Counted from the stretch's first letter, positions 24,652 to 32,999 are shown. The stretch is 35,677 bases of DNA from Chitinophaga pinensis (GCA_945872405.1 CAMBZT010000021.1:1-35677); one strand, 5' to 3'. Notes: generated from the letters alone by a model not told the origin. Program-made: numbers and translations.

Positions 24652-25500
24652 TTAGTTGGAACCTAAAGTTACTCTTCTAAATTGAGTAACAGTAAGGCCT
24701 GCAGAAGTTTCTTTCAAAACTTGGGCCACAGATTTGCTTGTGTCTTTTACAAATGCTTGATTCAATAAAGTGTTTTCCTTAAAGAATGCGCCCATTTTAC
24801 CATCAGCAATTTTACCAATCATATCATCTGGTTTACCAACCATTTTAGGATCTAGTTTCATCTGCTCAACGATGATTGCTTTTTCTCTTTCTACCACTTC
24901 TGGAGAAACAGAATTTTCGTCAATCGCAACTGGATTCATTGCTGCAATTTGCATCGCAACATCTTTTCCAATGGCATCAATCTTTTCAGATTTCGCTTGG
25001 TTCAATGCTACTAAGACTCCCATTCTGTTATTGCCATGGATATATGCAACTACATCATCGCCAGTCATTCTAGCGTATGTACCTAGAGTAATCATCTCAC
25101 CAATAGAAGATACTTTTCCTAAAATTAATTCATGTATCGTAGAACCTTCTAAGGTAGAAGCCGACAATGCTTCGCTTGTATCAAACTTATTTGCTAATGC
25201 ATGCTCTGCAATGCTCCTGGTGAAAGTTACAAAAGCTTCGTTTTTGGCAACGAAATCTGTTTCGCAAGTAATTCTTACTACTACACCTTCTTTACCATCA
25301 GCAGATGTCAAAGCGATTACGGCGCCTTCATTACTTTCTCTGCCCGCTCTTAGTTCTGCAACTTTTGCACCCTTTTTTCTTAAGTAATCAATAGCGGCTT
25401 GAATATCACCATTTGCTTCTACTAAGGCTTTTTTACAATCCATCATACCAGAACCTGTCAATTGTCTTAACTCATTTACTTCTTTTGCTGTTATGCTCAT
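24652..25500 (-). CDS. tsf: Elongation factor Ts
   Basis: EF-Ts is the guanine-nucleotide exchange factor of EF-Tu in translation elongation. The protein has 282 residues. The N-terminal UBA-like module is ITAKEVNELRQLTGSGMMDC KKAL (residues 3-26), followed by the core with CETDFVAKNEAFV (the TDFVA motif that contacts EF-Tu), AMQIAAMNPVAI and the C-terminal TVTQFRRVTLG. The ATG start is the family start. It is the last gene of the ribosomal unit and follows rpsB by about 30 bases. Confidence 0.97.
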   Translation of the reverse strand: MSITAKEVNELRQLTGSGMMDCKKALVEANGDIQAAIDYLRKKGAKVAELRAGRESNEGAVIALTSADGKEGVVVRITCETDFVAKNEAFVTFTRSIAEHALANKFDTSEALSASTLEGSTIHELILGKVSSIGEMITLGTYARMTGDDVVAYIHGNNRMGVLVALNQAKSEKIDAIGKDVAMQIAAMNPVAIDENSVSPEVVEREKAIIVEQMKLDPKMVGKPDDMIGKIADGKMGAFFKENTLLNQAFVKDTSKSVAQVLKETSAGLTVTQFRRVTLGSN

Positions 25501-25529
25501 CTTATTCTAATTTCTTTATTTTTAAAAAA

Positions 25530-26417
25530 TTATTTCTTGAATCCGCCACCACCTCTTGGGCCACCCGGTGAAGCACCTGGGCCACTTGGTTTACGACGTG
25601 TCAATTGTTTTTTACGTGGACCATCTTTTTTCTCTTCTTCATCCGAAGGACCACTCATAGTGATTAAGTTACCATCATCATCATACTGATCAACTTCACC
25701 TTCTTCCGCTTCAATCTGGTCTTTGTTAGCTGCACGATCTTCTAAACCTTCTCTAATTGCATTAGCAATATAGGTAGTAATTACAGCGATAGATTTTGTA
25801 GCATCATCATTTGCAGGTACTGCGAAATCTACAGAAGTAGGATCACAGTTAGTATCAACCATACCAAAAGTGGTAATACTTAATCTTTTTGCTTCTTTCA
25901 AAGAGATGTGTTCGTGATTGATATCAATAATGAAGATAGCCGAAGGCAATCTGTTCAATTGTGCAATACCACCAAGAATTTTATTCAGTTTATCTCTCTC
26001 TCGAGTTAAAACTAATTTCTCTTTTTTAGTGATGCTTTCAGCAGAACCGTCTTTCAACATTTTATCAATCGTATTCATCTTTTTAATAGACTTTCTGATC
26101 GTTGCAAAGTTGGTCAACATACCACCTAACCATCTTTCTGTTACGTATGGCATTCCAATGCTTTCAGCTGTTTCTTTTACGAATTCTTTCGCTTGTTTTT
26201 TTGTAGCAACGAATAGAATTTTTTTGCCCGAACGAGCGATTGATTTCAAGGCTGCTGCTGATTCCTCAAGCTTGGCTGCTGTTTTATTCAAATCAATTAA
26301 ATGTATACCTTTCTTTTCTGTGAAGATATAAGGCAACATCTTTGGATTCCACTTTTTCTTTAAGTGTCCAAAATGAACACCTGCATCTAACAATTCCTTT
26401 TGAGTGATTACTGACAT
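25530..26417 (-). CDS. rpsB: 30S ribosomal protein S2
   Basis: S2 lies on the head/body junction of the 30S subunit and is needed for S1 binding. The 295 residues include the standard core of about 230, with LDAGVHFGHLKKKWNPKMLPY at the start, RWLGGMLTNFATIRKSI and AIFIIDINHEHISLKEAKRL. A C-terminal extension of about 60 residues is acidic (DQIEAEEGEVDQYDDDGN), then basic, then a Gly/Pro tail (PGASPGGPRGGGGFKK). Extensions of this type occur in Bacteroidetes S2, and the role of the tail is not known to me. It lies between rpsI (31 bases upstream) and tsf. Confidence 0.97.
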   Translation of the reverse strand: MSVITQKELLDAGVHFGHLKKKWNPKMLPYIFTEKKGIHLIDLNKTAAKLEESAAALKSIARSGKKILFVATKKQAKEFVKETAESIGMPYVTERWLGGMLTNFATIRKSIKKMNTIDKMLKDGSAESITKKEKLVLTRERDKLNKILGGIAQLNRLPSAIFIIDINHEHISLKEAKRLSITTFGMVDTNCDPTSVDFAVPANDDATKSIAVITTYIANAIREGLEDRAANKDQIEAEEGEVDQYDDDGNLITMSGPSDEEEKKDGPRKKQLTRRKPSGPGASPGGPRGGGGFKK

Positions 26418-26447
26418 TTTATATTTTATTAAAGGATGGACAATAGA

Positions 26448-26834
26448 TTAACGTTTGCTATACTGTTCTTTCTTACGTGCTTTACGTAAACCTGGTTTTT
26501 TACGTTCCACTTTTCTAGCATCACGTGTCAACAATCTTTCAGCTTTCAACAAACCTCTAGATTCAGGATTGAACAATAATATGGCACGGGAAATTCCCAT
26601 GGCTACAGCTTCTGCTTGGCCTTTCACGCCGCCCCCGTTCGCATTTACAATCACATCATATTTACCAGCTACCTCACCAATCTTGAAAGGAGCTTCTACT
26701 TTATGTTGTAAGTACATCATAGGAAAATAATCTTTATAATCTTTTCCGTTTATTTTAATTTCTCCATTGCCTTTGTTAATGAAAACACGAGCGATGGATG
26801 CTTTTCTTCTGCCTACGGCTACATTCTTTTCCAT
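26448..26834 (-). CDS. rpsI: 30S ribosomal protein S9
   Basis: S9 is a 128-residue 30S head protein whose basic C-terminal tail reaches the P-site tRNA. VGRRKASIARVFINKG at the start, GGGVKGQAEAVAMGISRAI in the middle, and the tail GLRKARKKEQYSKR all fit the family; the final S-K-R is the conserved tip. It directly follows rplM with two bases between stop and ATG, the usual pairing of these two genes. Confidence 0.98.
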   Translation of the reverse strand: MEKNVAVGRRKASIARVFINKGNGEIKINGKDYKDYFPMMYLQHKVEAPFKIGEVAGKYDVIVNANGGGVKGQAEAVAMGISRAILLFNPESRGLLKAERLLTRDARKVERKKPGLRKARKKEQYSKR

Positions 26835-26836
26835 GA

Positions 26837-27277
26837 TTAAATTAATGGTTTAGGTTGTTGTGCAGCATGAGGATGTTCAGCACCTTCATACGTAAATAAT
26901 TTTCTAAAATATTGGTCACCTAATTTTGTTTTAGGTAACATCCCTTTAACAGACCACTCAATCATCGACTTCCCATTACGATCGTTCATTTTCTTCGCTG
27001 TTAATCTTTTTTGTCCGCCTGGGTACAATGAATGCCATATGTATTCCTTGTCATTCCATTTGTTACCTGTCAAACGAATTTTGTTAGAATTCAAAACGAT
27101 TACATAATCGCCTGTATCTAAGTTGGTAGAGAAGTAAGGACGGTGCTTGCCTTTCAATACGCTTGCAATTCTAGTTACAAGACGACCCAAAGTTTGTCCC
27201 TCTGCATCTACCACGTACCAATGCCTCTTTATGATGTTCGGATTGGCCGTTTGTGTGATTTTTGCTGTTTTTTCCAC
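26837..27277 (-). CDS. rplM: 50S ribosomal protein L13
   Basis: L13 is an early-assembly 50S protein. The 146 residues show RHWYVVDAEGQTLGRLVTRI, LKGKHRPYFSTNLDTGDYV, KMNDRNGKSMIEWSVKGMLP and KLFTYEGAEHPHAAQQP, all standard. The start is GTG at 27275-27277, and the reading does not extend further to a better ATG. It is the first gene of the rplM-rpsI-rpsB-tsf unit, a typical Bacteroidetes order, and has a near-consensus promoter 37-68 bases upstream. Confidence 0.97.
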   Translation of the reverse strand: MEKTAKITQTANPNIIKRHWYVVDAEGQTLGRLVTRIASVLKGKHRPYFSTNLDTGDYVIVLNSNKIRLTGNKWNDKEYIWHSLYPGGQKRLTAKKMNDRNGKSMIEWSVKGMLPKTKLGDQYFRKLFTYEGAEHPHAAQQPKPLI

Positions 27278-27313
27278 TGATTTCTTTTATTTACCTTATT
27301 AAAAATTGGATGG

Positions 27314-27345
27314 CAAAAATACAAGCTTTCAATTCTCTTACCAAA
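27314..27345 (-). promoter_or_regulatory. Promoter of the rplM operon
   Basis: On the minus strand TTTG (27342-27345), a 20-base spacer and TATTTTTG (27314-27321) form a near-perfect Bacteroidetes promoter. The predicted transcript leader is about 30 bases. Confidence 0.7.
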
Positions 27346-27462
27346 TGTTCTCTGCATAATTTTACAGCGAACATCATAAGTATCTGATATTCAATATAAA
27401 AATTATTCAATTTAATTTATCATCACTTATTAAAACTGAAAATGAGCAAGTTAGGAGACCAA

Positions 27463-27609
27463 TCAACGATTCGTTTTTTTATTCGCTTTTTGGGCAGCTA
27501 CCTTTGCTTTAAAATGCAAAAAAAAAGCAAAGGCACCGCGTCTTCCACAGTGCATGGCACTTGCTCCACCCTCTGCTGCGAGATTTGCGATTGAAATGAT
27601 AGATGACAT
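27463..27609 (-). CDS. Possible 48-residue small protein
   Basis: An ATG-started minus-strand frame encodes 48 residues beginning MSSIISIANLAAEGGASAM and ending KAKVAAQKANKKTNR, with HCGRRGAFAFF between. It has a bipartite look, an Ala/Gly-rich first half and a basic Lys/Asn-rich tail, and the codons do not look random. A TTG nine bases upstream would add three residues. I do not recognise a family. Its DNA also holds a 10-base-pair palindrome (27501-27533), so it may instead be part of a dispersed noncoding repeat that happens to be open. Confidence 0.25.
   Translation of the reverse strand: MSSIISIANLAAEGGASAMHCGRRGAFAFFLHFKAKVAAQKANKKTNR
27501..27533. repeat. Long inverted repeat in the rplM-gatA gap
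   Basis: CCTTTGCTTT at 27501-27510 pairs with AAAGCAAAGG at 27524-27533 around a 13-base A-rich loop. There is no T tract after the stem on either strand, so it is not a standard terminator. Confidence 0.55.
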
Positions 27610-27790
27610 CACTTTCAAAATTTTTTTCAGAAATACTTTAGGTAAAGATTACAGATATCCAATCTGCAAATGAGGCGAAGCATTGAGTAGATAATGAGTA
27701 GATTCCTTGCAATGATTATAGCAGTTTTAAGGCGACACTAACCTTTGGGGAAAGACAATGTAGACATGAATGGGGGCCTATCTCCACTTG

Positions 27791-27815
27791 CTTGTCGGTG
27801 AATAACACCAACAAG
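27791..27815. repeat. Imperfect palindrome
   Basis: CTTGTCGGTG and CACCAACAAG flank the 5-base loop AATAA, forming a 10-base-pair stem with one mismatch. It lies in noncoding DNA and looks like a member of a dispersed palindromic element, although only one copy is visible in this window. Confidence 0.5.
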
Positions 27816-27994
27816 GGCGATATCAGTTGTCTACTGTTAGATGATATTACTTGACTAGGCGAAAAACCATATTGAAATATTGAACAAATGATGATTGCTT
27901 TAACAATTCAAGCATTGGATTCATTTCGCGAAGTTTCCTTCTGAATAACATGCTTGGCTGTGGCTTCAGTCAACATATACATATATTATATGAA

Positions 27995-28059
27995 AGCTCC
28001 AGAGGCGCGAAATATTATTAGAAACATCATAAGAAGCGAAATCAGCTCCAGAGGAGCGA
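27995..28059. repeat. Pair of REP-like repeats (AGCTCCAGAGGnGCGA)
   Basis: Two copies of a 16-base unit, at 27995-28010 (AGCTCCAGAGGCGCGA) and 28044-28059 (AGCTCCAGAGGAGCGA), start 49 bases apart. The second forms a small hairpin (GCTCC-AGA-GGAGC). Short palindromic GCTCC..GGAGC units occur repeatedly in many Bacteroidetes intergenic regions, so this is probably a repeat-family pair. The two copies are too few and too close to be a CRISPR array. Confidence 0.6.
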
Positions 28060-28180
28060 CACAAAAAATTCAACTCCAATGGAAATATTTGGTTACATTC
28101 TCAGCATTCATTTTTGAAGTAATGTACGGATACAAATCTTGGGAAAATTTCAGAAGTTAAAAAGAAGTCACTTTTTAAAA

Positions 28181-29584
28181 CTACTTCATTAACTCTTCAG
28201 AAAAGTCGAGTAATTTTTCATCTTGCATACTTGCTGCCATGAGCTGTAACCCAATAGGCATATTGTTTTCAGAACTTTTTGCTAAGGGTAGAGATATGGC
28301 AGGTGTGCCCGTTAAATTAGAAAGCACCGTAAAAATATCAGCTAAATACATCGCGATTGGATCATTCCCTTTTTCGCCAAATTTAAAAGCAGTGGTAGGC
28401 GATGTCGGGGTTAAAATAAAATCGTAAGTAGAAAATATTTCTTTTAAATTATCTTGAAGCAAACGACGTAATTTTTGTGCCTTTCCATAATAGGCATCAT
28501 AATAGCCAGCACTTAATACAAAAGTGCCCAACATGATTCTGTTTTTTACTTCTTTACCAAAGCCCTCGCTTCTAGATTTTTTATATACTTCATCGATGTT
28601 CTTAGCCAGTGGACTTCTATAACCATAATGAATACCATCAAAACGAGCTAAATTCGAGGAAGCCTCTGCAGTACTTAAAACATAGTAAGCAGGAATTAGA
28701 TAATCGAGGTATTTGAATTCTACAGGTTCAACTATATGGCCTGCCATCTGTAGGGCTTCAATTTTTGTACGAACGGCAGATGTTACCTCTTCTTCCATTC
28801 CTGCACTATTCAATATTTCATTGAAATAAGCAATCTTCATTTTTTTTGTTTCTCCTTTGGTAGTAAAAGGAATTTTATGGGTACTCATGGTAGCATCATA
28901 TTCATCTGCTCCACTAATCACTTCCATTATTCTACGTAAGTCGTCTATGTTATTTGTGAGCGGTCCAATTTGATCAAATGAGGAGGCATAGGCGATTAAG
29001 CCATAACGAGAAACAACACCATAGGTTGGTTTATAGCCAATCACACCACAAAATGCCGCAGGCTGACGGATACTCCCACCAGTATCACTACCAAAAGAAG
29101 CCATACATAATTTTGCTTGAACAGCTACGGCACTACCACCAGAAGATCCTCCAGAAACACGCGTTTCGTCAAGTGAATTGAGCACGTTTCCAAATGCTGA
29201 ATTTTCATTGCTACTGCCCATTGCAAACTCGTCACAATTTGTTCTGCCAATAATAATAGCATCTTCAGCAAGCAGACGTTCAACTAAGGTGGAAGAATAA
29301 ATAGAAACAAAACCTTCTAAAATTTTTGAAGAGGCAGAAACTTTATGATTCTTAAAGCAAATATTGTCTTTGATAGCAACCACTAAACCAAATAATTTAC
29401 CTTTATTTTCTTTTTTCTGATCTAATGAAATGGCCCGCTGTATTGCTTCTTCACTAAATACCTCGAGAAAAGCATTGAGCTGTTTTTTATCTTCGATATT
29501 CTTAAGAAAATAACGAACGAGCGTGACACAGGATAAATTTCCTAGAACTATTTCGTTCTGAACATAGGCTAAGCTATCATACAT
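28181..29584 (-). CDS. gatA: Asp/Glu-tRNA(Asn/Gln) amidotransferase subunit A
   Basis: GatA is the glutaminase subunit of GatCAB, which converts mischarged Glu-tRNA(Gln) or Asp-tRNA(Asn) to the amide. The 467 residues carry the amidase-signature catalytic triad Lys72 (VVAIKDNIC), Ser147 (VSGGSSGGSAVAV) and Ser171 (SDTGGSIRQPAA), spaced as in characterised GatA enzymes. Further support is FGVAIGYKPTYG-like VIGYKPTYGVVSRYG and the C-terminal LTGTPAISLPL. It follows tatA by 33 bases on the same strand. gatB and gatC are not in the window. Confidence 0.96.
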   Translation of the reverse strand: MYDSLAYVQNEIVLGNLSCVTLVRYFLKNIEDKKQLNAFLEVFSEEAIQRAISLDQKKENKGKLFGLVVAIKDNICFKNHKVSASSKILEGFVSIYSSTLVERLLAEDAIIIGRTNCDEFAMGSSNENSAFGNVLNSLDETRVSGGSSGGSAVAVQAKLCMASFGSDTGGSIRQPAAFCGVIGYKPTYGVVSRYGLIAYASSFDQIGPLTNNIDDLRRIMEVISGADEYDATMSTHKIPFTTKGETKKMKIAYFNEILNSAGMEEEVTSAVRTKIEALQMAGHIVEPVEFKYLDYLIPAYYVLSTAEASSNLARFDGIHYGYRSPLAKNIDEVYKKSRSEGFGKEVKNRIMLGTFVLSAGYYDAYYGKAQKLRRLLQDNLKEIFSTYDFILTPTSPTTAFKFGEKGNDPIAMYLADIFTVLSNLTGTPAISLPLAKSSENNMPIGLQLMAASMQDEKLLDFSEELMK

Positions 29585-29617
29585 AAAACAAGTAAATATG
29601 AGAAGGGTGAAATGTAA

Positions 29618-29854
29618 TTATTTTGCACTTTCTTCACCTGTAGAAGAAGTGTTTGCGGGCGGAGTGGCAGGTTCTTTCAAACCCTCTTCAATATGACTTT
29701 TGATGCTTCCTTTTGCTGTGTTGAATTCTCTGATTCCCTGACCTAATCCACGCATTAACTCTGGTATTTTTTTGCCACCGAATAAAAAAACAACGACTAC
29801 TAAAATGATAATCCATTCGCTACCACCAGGCATCCCAAATAATAATGTATTCAT
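29618..29854 (-). CDS. tatA: Sec-independent protein translocase component TatA/TatE
   Basis: TatA forms the protein-conducting assemblies of the twin-arginine pathway. This 78-residue protein has the usual plan: one N-terminal membrane helix (12-26, [16 protein letters not shown]), the conserved Phe-Gly hinge ([16 protein letters not shown]), an amphipathic helix ([17 protein letters not shown]) and a disordered Pro/Thr tail. tatC is not visible. It starts with ATG, and gatA follows it in the same direction. Confidence 0.94.
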   Translation of the reverse strand: MNTLLFGMPGGSEWIIILVVVVFLFGGKKIPELMRGLGQGIREFNTAKGSIKSHIEEGLKEPATPPANTSSTGEESAK

Positions 29855-29975
29855 GATATTCTAATTTAGGATGTAAAAATAGGTAAATTCTTCAAGTATT
29901 TGAGATTTAACACCTATTCCCTTCAAATTTAATTCAAACCAGAAGTGAATTGAAACGTTAAATAGTTGCCAATCA

Positions 29976-30427
29976 TTAATACAAATCAGGCTCTTCGTAC
30001 CTAATAACCAAAGTTTGAACCATATTGTCGCCAATTTTTTGTCTTTTCTGAGACGAGATAATCATAAAAAAATCTACAAGCACTAAAATTGAACAAAGTA
30101 GGAATCGAAAGAAAGGCCACTCCATGCGTGTTTGGGTAGTTGAGTAAATGGACGTAATGCCAACATAATTATCAAAGGGATCATGATTAGGACAAGAAAT
30201 CTACAGCTAAATGCTATCAGTGCTCGATCGTCAGAATAGCCTACCTTCCGATAAAAAAACGTATAAGGTTGGGTGTCATTGTAGGCCGCCATTATAGAAT
30301 ATATAATCGGTGGGGATATCATAAACATTGCGATTATTCTATAGGCAAATTCTGGTATTGGTTTCTTCTCTTCATCTATATGTTTTTTAGATGATTCTAA
30401 AATGATTATTCTAATTATCTTTGATAA
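29976..30427 (-). pseudogene. RDD family membrane protein, frameshifted and truncated
   Basis: A minus-strand frame from about 30427 reads IIRIIILESSKKHIDEEKK, EFAYRIIAMFMISPPIIYSI, KVGYSDDRALIAFSCRFL and IPLIIMLALRPFTQLPK, then hits a stop at 30083. One frame over, from about 30125, it continues EWPFFRFLLCSILVLVDFF, then MIISSQKRQKIGDNMVQTL and VIRYEEPDLY, to a stop at 29976. The last part is the conserved RDD end (VD-x-x-...-K-R-Q-x-I-G-D-x-...-T-L-V-I). The usual first RDD helix with its Arg-Asp-Asp is absent and the frame runs up to the divergent CotH gene without a start codon. I read this as an RDD gene with one frameshift and a lost 5' end. Confidence 0.65.
30416..30423 (+). promoter_or_regulatory. 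Candidate -7 element for the CotH gene (TATCTTTG)
   Basis: TATCTTTG matches TAnnTTTG and ends 19 bases before the ATG at 30443. It lies within the end of the RDD remnant. No clear -33 TTTG. Confidence 0.45.
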
Positions 30428-30442
30428 AAGTAAAATTTGAAT

Positions 30443-32530
30443 ATGAAAAAGTTTTTTTCTTGTCTATTATTATTCGCTATATGCTTTTCGTCGATGTATC
30501 TTCATGCCCAAACATATACGAATACCATTGGTGGCTTCGTTCCTGACGATGGCAGTAATAATGATTTCCCGATAACTGTAAGTGGATTGTCTTCTTCTAC
30601 CCTAGATTCTAATTTAGGAGTCGTAAATGTTTGCTTAAATATGAATCATACTTATGACTCAGATTTGAATTTTTTTCTTATCTCTCCGGCAGGTACCACA
30701 ATCAACCTGATGAGAAATGTAGGCGGGGGAGATGATAATTTTGTTGGTACTTGTTTATCTCAATCTGCAAGTCTTTCCATAGCTATGGGAACAGCTCCTT
30801 TTACTGGTTCTTTTCTTCCTACTCAATCTCTCGGTAATTTAAATGATGGCACTAATGGAAATGGTATTTGGAATTTGAGAATTAGAGATGAAGCAGGTGC
30901 AGACACCGGGAGTTTGTTAGACTGGAATATAACCTTTGACAATGGTGCCCCCGTTCCATATCTATTCACATCCTCAAATTTACCTATCGTAATGATCAAC
31001 ACTTTAGGACAAACCATCGTTGACGAACCTAAGATTAATTGTACAATGAAGGTAATTGATAATGGTTTTGGCTCAAGAAATAGAACCATAGATGCACCAG
31101 TGTATAATGGTAATATTGGTATTGAAATTAGAGGAGCTTATTCTTCTTCATTGCCTCAAAAACCTTATGGTTTCACAACACAAGACGTTTCAAATAACGA
31201 TTCCAACACCGTTTTACTCGGATTGCCTTCAGAGCATGATTGGATTTTGCAAGCCACCTATAATGATAAAACCTTTCTTCGAAATATTACGATGTTTGAT
31301 TTGTTTAGACGAATGGGTCATTATGCCACAAGAACAAAACTTTGTGAGGTCACTTTAAATGGTAATTATGAGGGGGTATATTTTTTATGTGAGAAAGTAA
31401 AGAAGGCTGAAAATCGAGTTGATATTGCCACACTTGACCTAGATGATAATATTGGTGATTCGGTGACTGGTGGCTATATTTTCAAACATGATTATGATGA
31501 TGCTGGTTGGAATTCAGCTTGGCTTCCTCCTTTATGTCCAGGCAGATTTTTGAGTTATCAGTATTTTTATCCAAAGGCAGCCACCATAACTATTCCGCAA
31601 CAAAATTATATTAAAGCTTATGTAGATTCATTCGAAGATGTTCTATTCAGTGATAGTTTTGGCAGTAAAATAAATGGCTATAAAAGGTTTATTAGTAGCG
31701 CTTCTTTTGTCGATTACTTAATAAGTAATGAGTTGGCGCAAAATGGAGATGGCTATAAAAAATCAATGTTTTTTCATAAGGACAAATCCAGTAAGGGAGG
31801 CGAGTTGAAAGCAGGCCCTATTTGGGATTTTGATTGGTCTTTAAAATTCGCACCATGGGTAGACGCAGAGGTTTCTGGATGGACCTACTTGTCAGCACCA
31901 TGTGATGGTGATGTTTTATTTACACCATGGTATGCGAGATTGATGGAAGACACCACCTTTGAAAATGCTGTGTATTGCAGATGGCAGGAATTGCGTAAAA
32001 CCATCATCGATAGCTCCTTTTTAAATCACAAACTTGATTCAACAGCATTGATACTAGATGAGGCACAAAGAAGGCATTTCGATACTTGGGGTAGTTTGGG
32101 AGCACATGTTGGATCACCAGAAAGTGACCCACTTCCAACAACTTATGTTGGAGAGGTAGATCGTTTAAAATTATTTTTGACAAATAGAATAGCTTGGATA
32201 GATTCTAACTTAAACGGTCATTGTTATTTGGCAGACACTGTAGCAGATACTACCATTAATACAGCTATTCCAGCTCGAAATGACTTTCAAGTAGGGATTC
32301 AAGTATTTCCAAATCCTGCCTCAGAAAAAATCTTTGTTAATTATCAGAGAGCCGATATTGCCACCATCTCAGTCTTTAATATTGGAGATAACTTAATAGC
32401 AAGATTTATTCCAGAAAGGGGACAACAAATTATTGATGTCAGCAACTTTACAAATGGAATTTATTTGTTGGATTTTAGAGGTAAAAATGGAGAAACGCTT
32501 TATAGAGAAAAGATAGTTATTGTAAGATAA
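30443..32530 (+). CDS. Secreted P-domain / CotH kinase-like protein with T9SS tail
   Basis: This is a protein of about 695 residues with a Sec signal (FFSCLLLFAICFSSMYLHAQ). A proprotein convertase P-domain follows (about 25-170; SSSTLDSNLGVVNVCLNMNH, TYDSDLNFFLISPAGTTINL, GIWNLRIRDEAGADTGSLLD). A CotH protein-kinase-like domain comes next (about 180-560: NIGIEIRGAYSSSLPQKPYG, NGNYEGVYFLCEKVKKAENR, GGYIFKHDYDD, GPIWDFDWSLKF), where the last DxDWS-like segment is the conserved metal/catalytic region. The C-terminus (about 620-695; VFPNPASEKIFVNYQ ... NGIYLLDF ... EKIVIVR) is a type A T9SS sorting domain, so the product is exported to the cell surface. CotH domains can phosphorylate proteins; the target is unknown. 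Confidence 0.9.
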   Translation: MKKFFSCLLLFAICFSSMYLHAQTYTNTIGGFVPDDGSNNDFPITVSGLSSSTLDSNLGVVNVCLNMNHTYDSDLNFFLISPAGTTINLMRNVGGGDDNFVGTCLSQSASLSIAMGTAPFTGSFLPTQSLGNLNDGTNGNGIWNLRIRDEAGADTGSLLDWNITFDNGAPVPYLFTSSNLPIVMINTLGQTIVDEPKINCTMKVIDNGFGSRNRTIDAPVYNGNIGIEIRGAYSSSLPQKPYGFTTQDVSNNDSNTVLLGLPSEHDWILQATYNDKTFLRNITMFDLFRRMGHYATRTKLCEVTLNGNYEGVYFLCEKVKKAENRVDIATLDLDDNIGDSVTGGYIFKHDYDDAGWNSAWLPPLCPGRFLSYQYFYPKAATITIPQQNYIKAYVDSFEDVLFSDSFGSKINGYKRFISSASFVDYLISNELAQNGDGYKKSMFFHKDKSSKGGELKAGPIWDFDWSLKFAPWVDAEVSGWTYLSAPCDGDVLFTPWYARLMEDTTFENAVYCRWQELRKTIIDSSFLNHKLDSTALILDEAQRRHFDTWGSLGAHVGSPESDPLPTTYVGEVDRLKLFLTNRIAWIDSNLNGHCYLADTVADTTINTAIPARNDFQVGIQVFPNPASEKIFVNYQRADIATISVFNIGDNLIARFIPERGQQIIDVSNFTNGIYLLDFRGKNGETLYREKIVIVR

Positions 32531-32587
32531 ATGTTGCTTTTGACGTAGATTTAGTCAATTTTTAGTATATTATTTTAAGCAAAGAAG

Positions 32588-32950
32588 ATGAGAAAAACAT
32601 TAGTCATTGGTGCAAGTGAGCAACCCGAAAGATACAGTTACAAAGCGATTATTAGTTTATTAAATCATCAGCATTCAGTGGTAGCGCTTGCAAGTCGACA
32701 AGGAAAAATAGACTCATTAAATTTCCTAACAAACAAAGAAATGATACCTGATATCGATACGGTCACGTTGTATATAAATAGTACCATTCAAAAGGAGTAT
32801 AGCGATTATATTCTCTCATTACATCCTAAGCGGGTAATTTTTAATCCAGGAACAGAGAATGCTGAATTTTCTGTAGTGCTAAAAAATGCCGGAATTGAAG
32901 TAAATGAATCCTGTACCCTCGTACTACTGAGCACCGGTCAATACGAATAA
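32588..32950 (+). CDS. CoA-binding domain protein
   Basis: This is a 120-residue single-domain protein of the CoA_binding_2 family with a Rossmann-like fold. The family features are KTLVIGASEQPERYSYKAI (glycine-rich CoA loop with the R-Y-S segment), HSVVALASRQGKI, DIDTVTLYINS and RVIFNPGTENAEF (the N-P-G-x-x-x segment). It presumably binds CoA or an acyl-CoA; no catalytic partner is fused. The next gene, the MntR-like regulator, starts 50 bases downstream on the same strand but has its own operator. Confidence 0.88.
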   Translation: MRKTLVIGASEQPERYSYKAIISLLNHQHSVVALASRQGKIDSLNFLTNKEMIPDIDTVTLYINSTIQKEYSDYILSLHPKRVIFNPGTENAEFSVVLKNAGIEVNESCTLVLLSTGQYE

Positions 32951-32977
32951 TTTTTTTATTAGTCCCCTTTGACTTAA

Positions 32978-32993
32978 TTTAGTCTTGCCTAAA
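32978..32993 (+). promoter_or_regulatory. Operator of the MntR-like regulator (TTTAGTCTTGCCTAAA)
   Basis: A 16-base inverted repeat with half-sites TTTAG and CTAAA. An almost identical site (TTTAGnCTnnCCTAAA) lies in front of the Nramp gene at 35041-35056. The site is 7 bases upstream of the start codon at 33000, which fits repression of the regulator by itself. It resembles DtxR/IdeR-type boxes. Confidence 0.65.
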
Positions 32994-32999
32994 AAATAT

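Larger units (their letters stand above)
27278..28180. other. 900-base intergenic region with repeats, no firm gene
   Basis: This stretch between rplM and gatA contains the rplM promoter (27314-27345), an uncertain 48-residue minus-strand ORF (27463-27609), a hairpin at 27501-27533, a palindrome at 27791-27815 and two REP-like repeats at 27995-28059. A 68-codon plus-strand frame at 27954-28160 overlaps the repeats and is not convincing. The rest has stops in all frames. Confidence 0.6.

Noticed and set aside
24770-25387. 205-codon plus-strand open frame opposite tsf
   Set aside because: It is the antisense shadow of the well-supported tsf coding sequence, with no recognisable family.
25918-26331. 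137-codon frame opposite rpsB
   Set aside because: Antisense shadow of S2.
27501-27533. Hairpin considered as a terminator
   Set aside because: No T tract follows the stem on either strand and no gene ends just before it.
27995-28059. Repeat pair considered as a CRISPR array
   Set aside because: Only two copies, the units are short and palindromic, and no cas genes are present in the window.
27954-28160. 68-codon plus-strand frame
   Set aside because: It runs through the REP-like repeats and is poor in typical protein composition; no family recognised.
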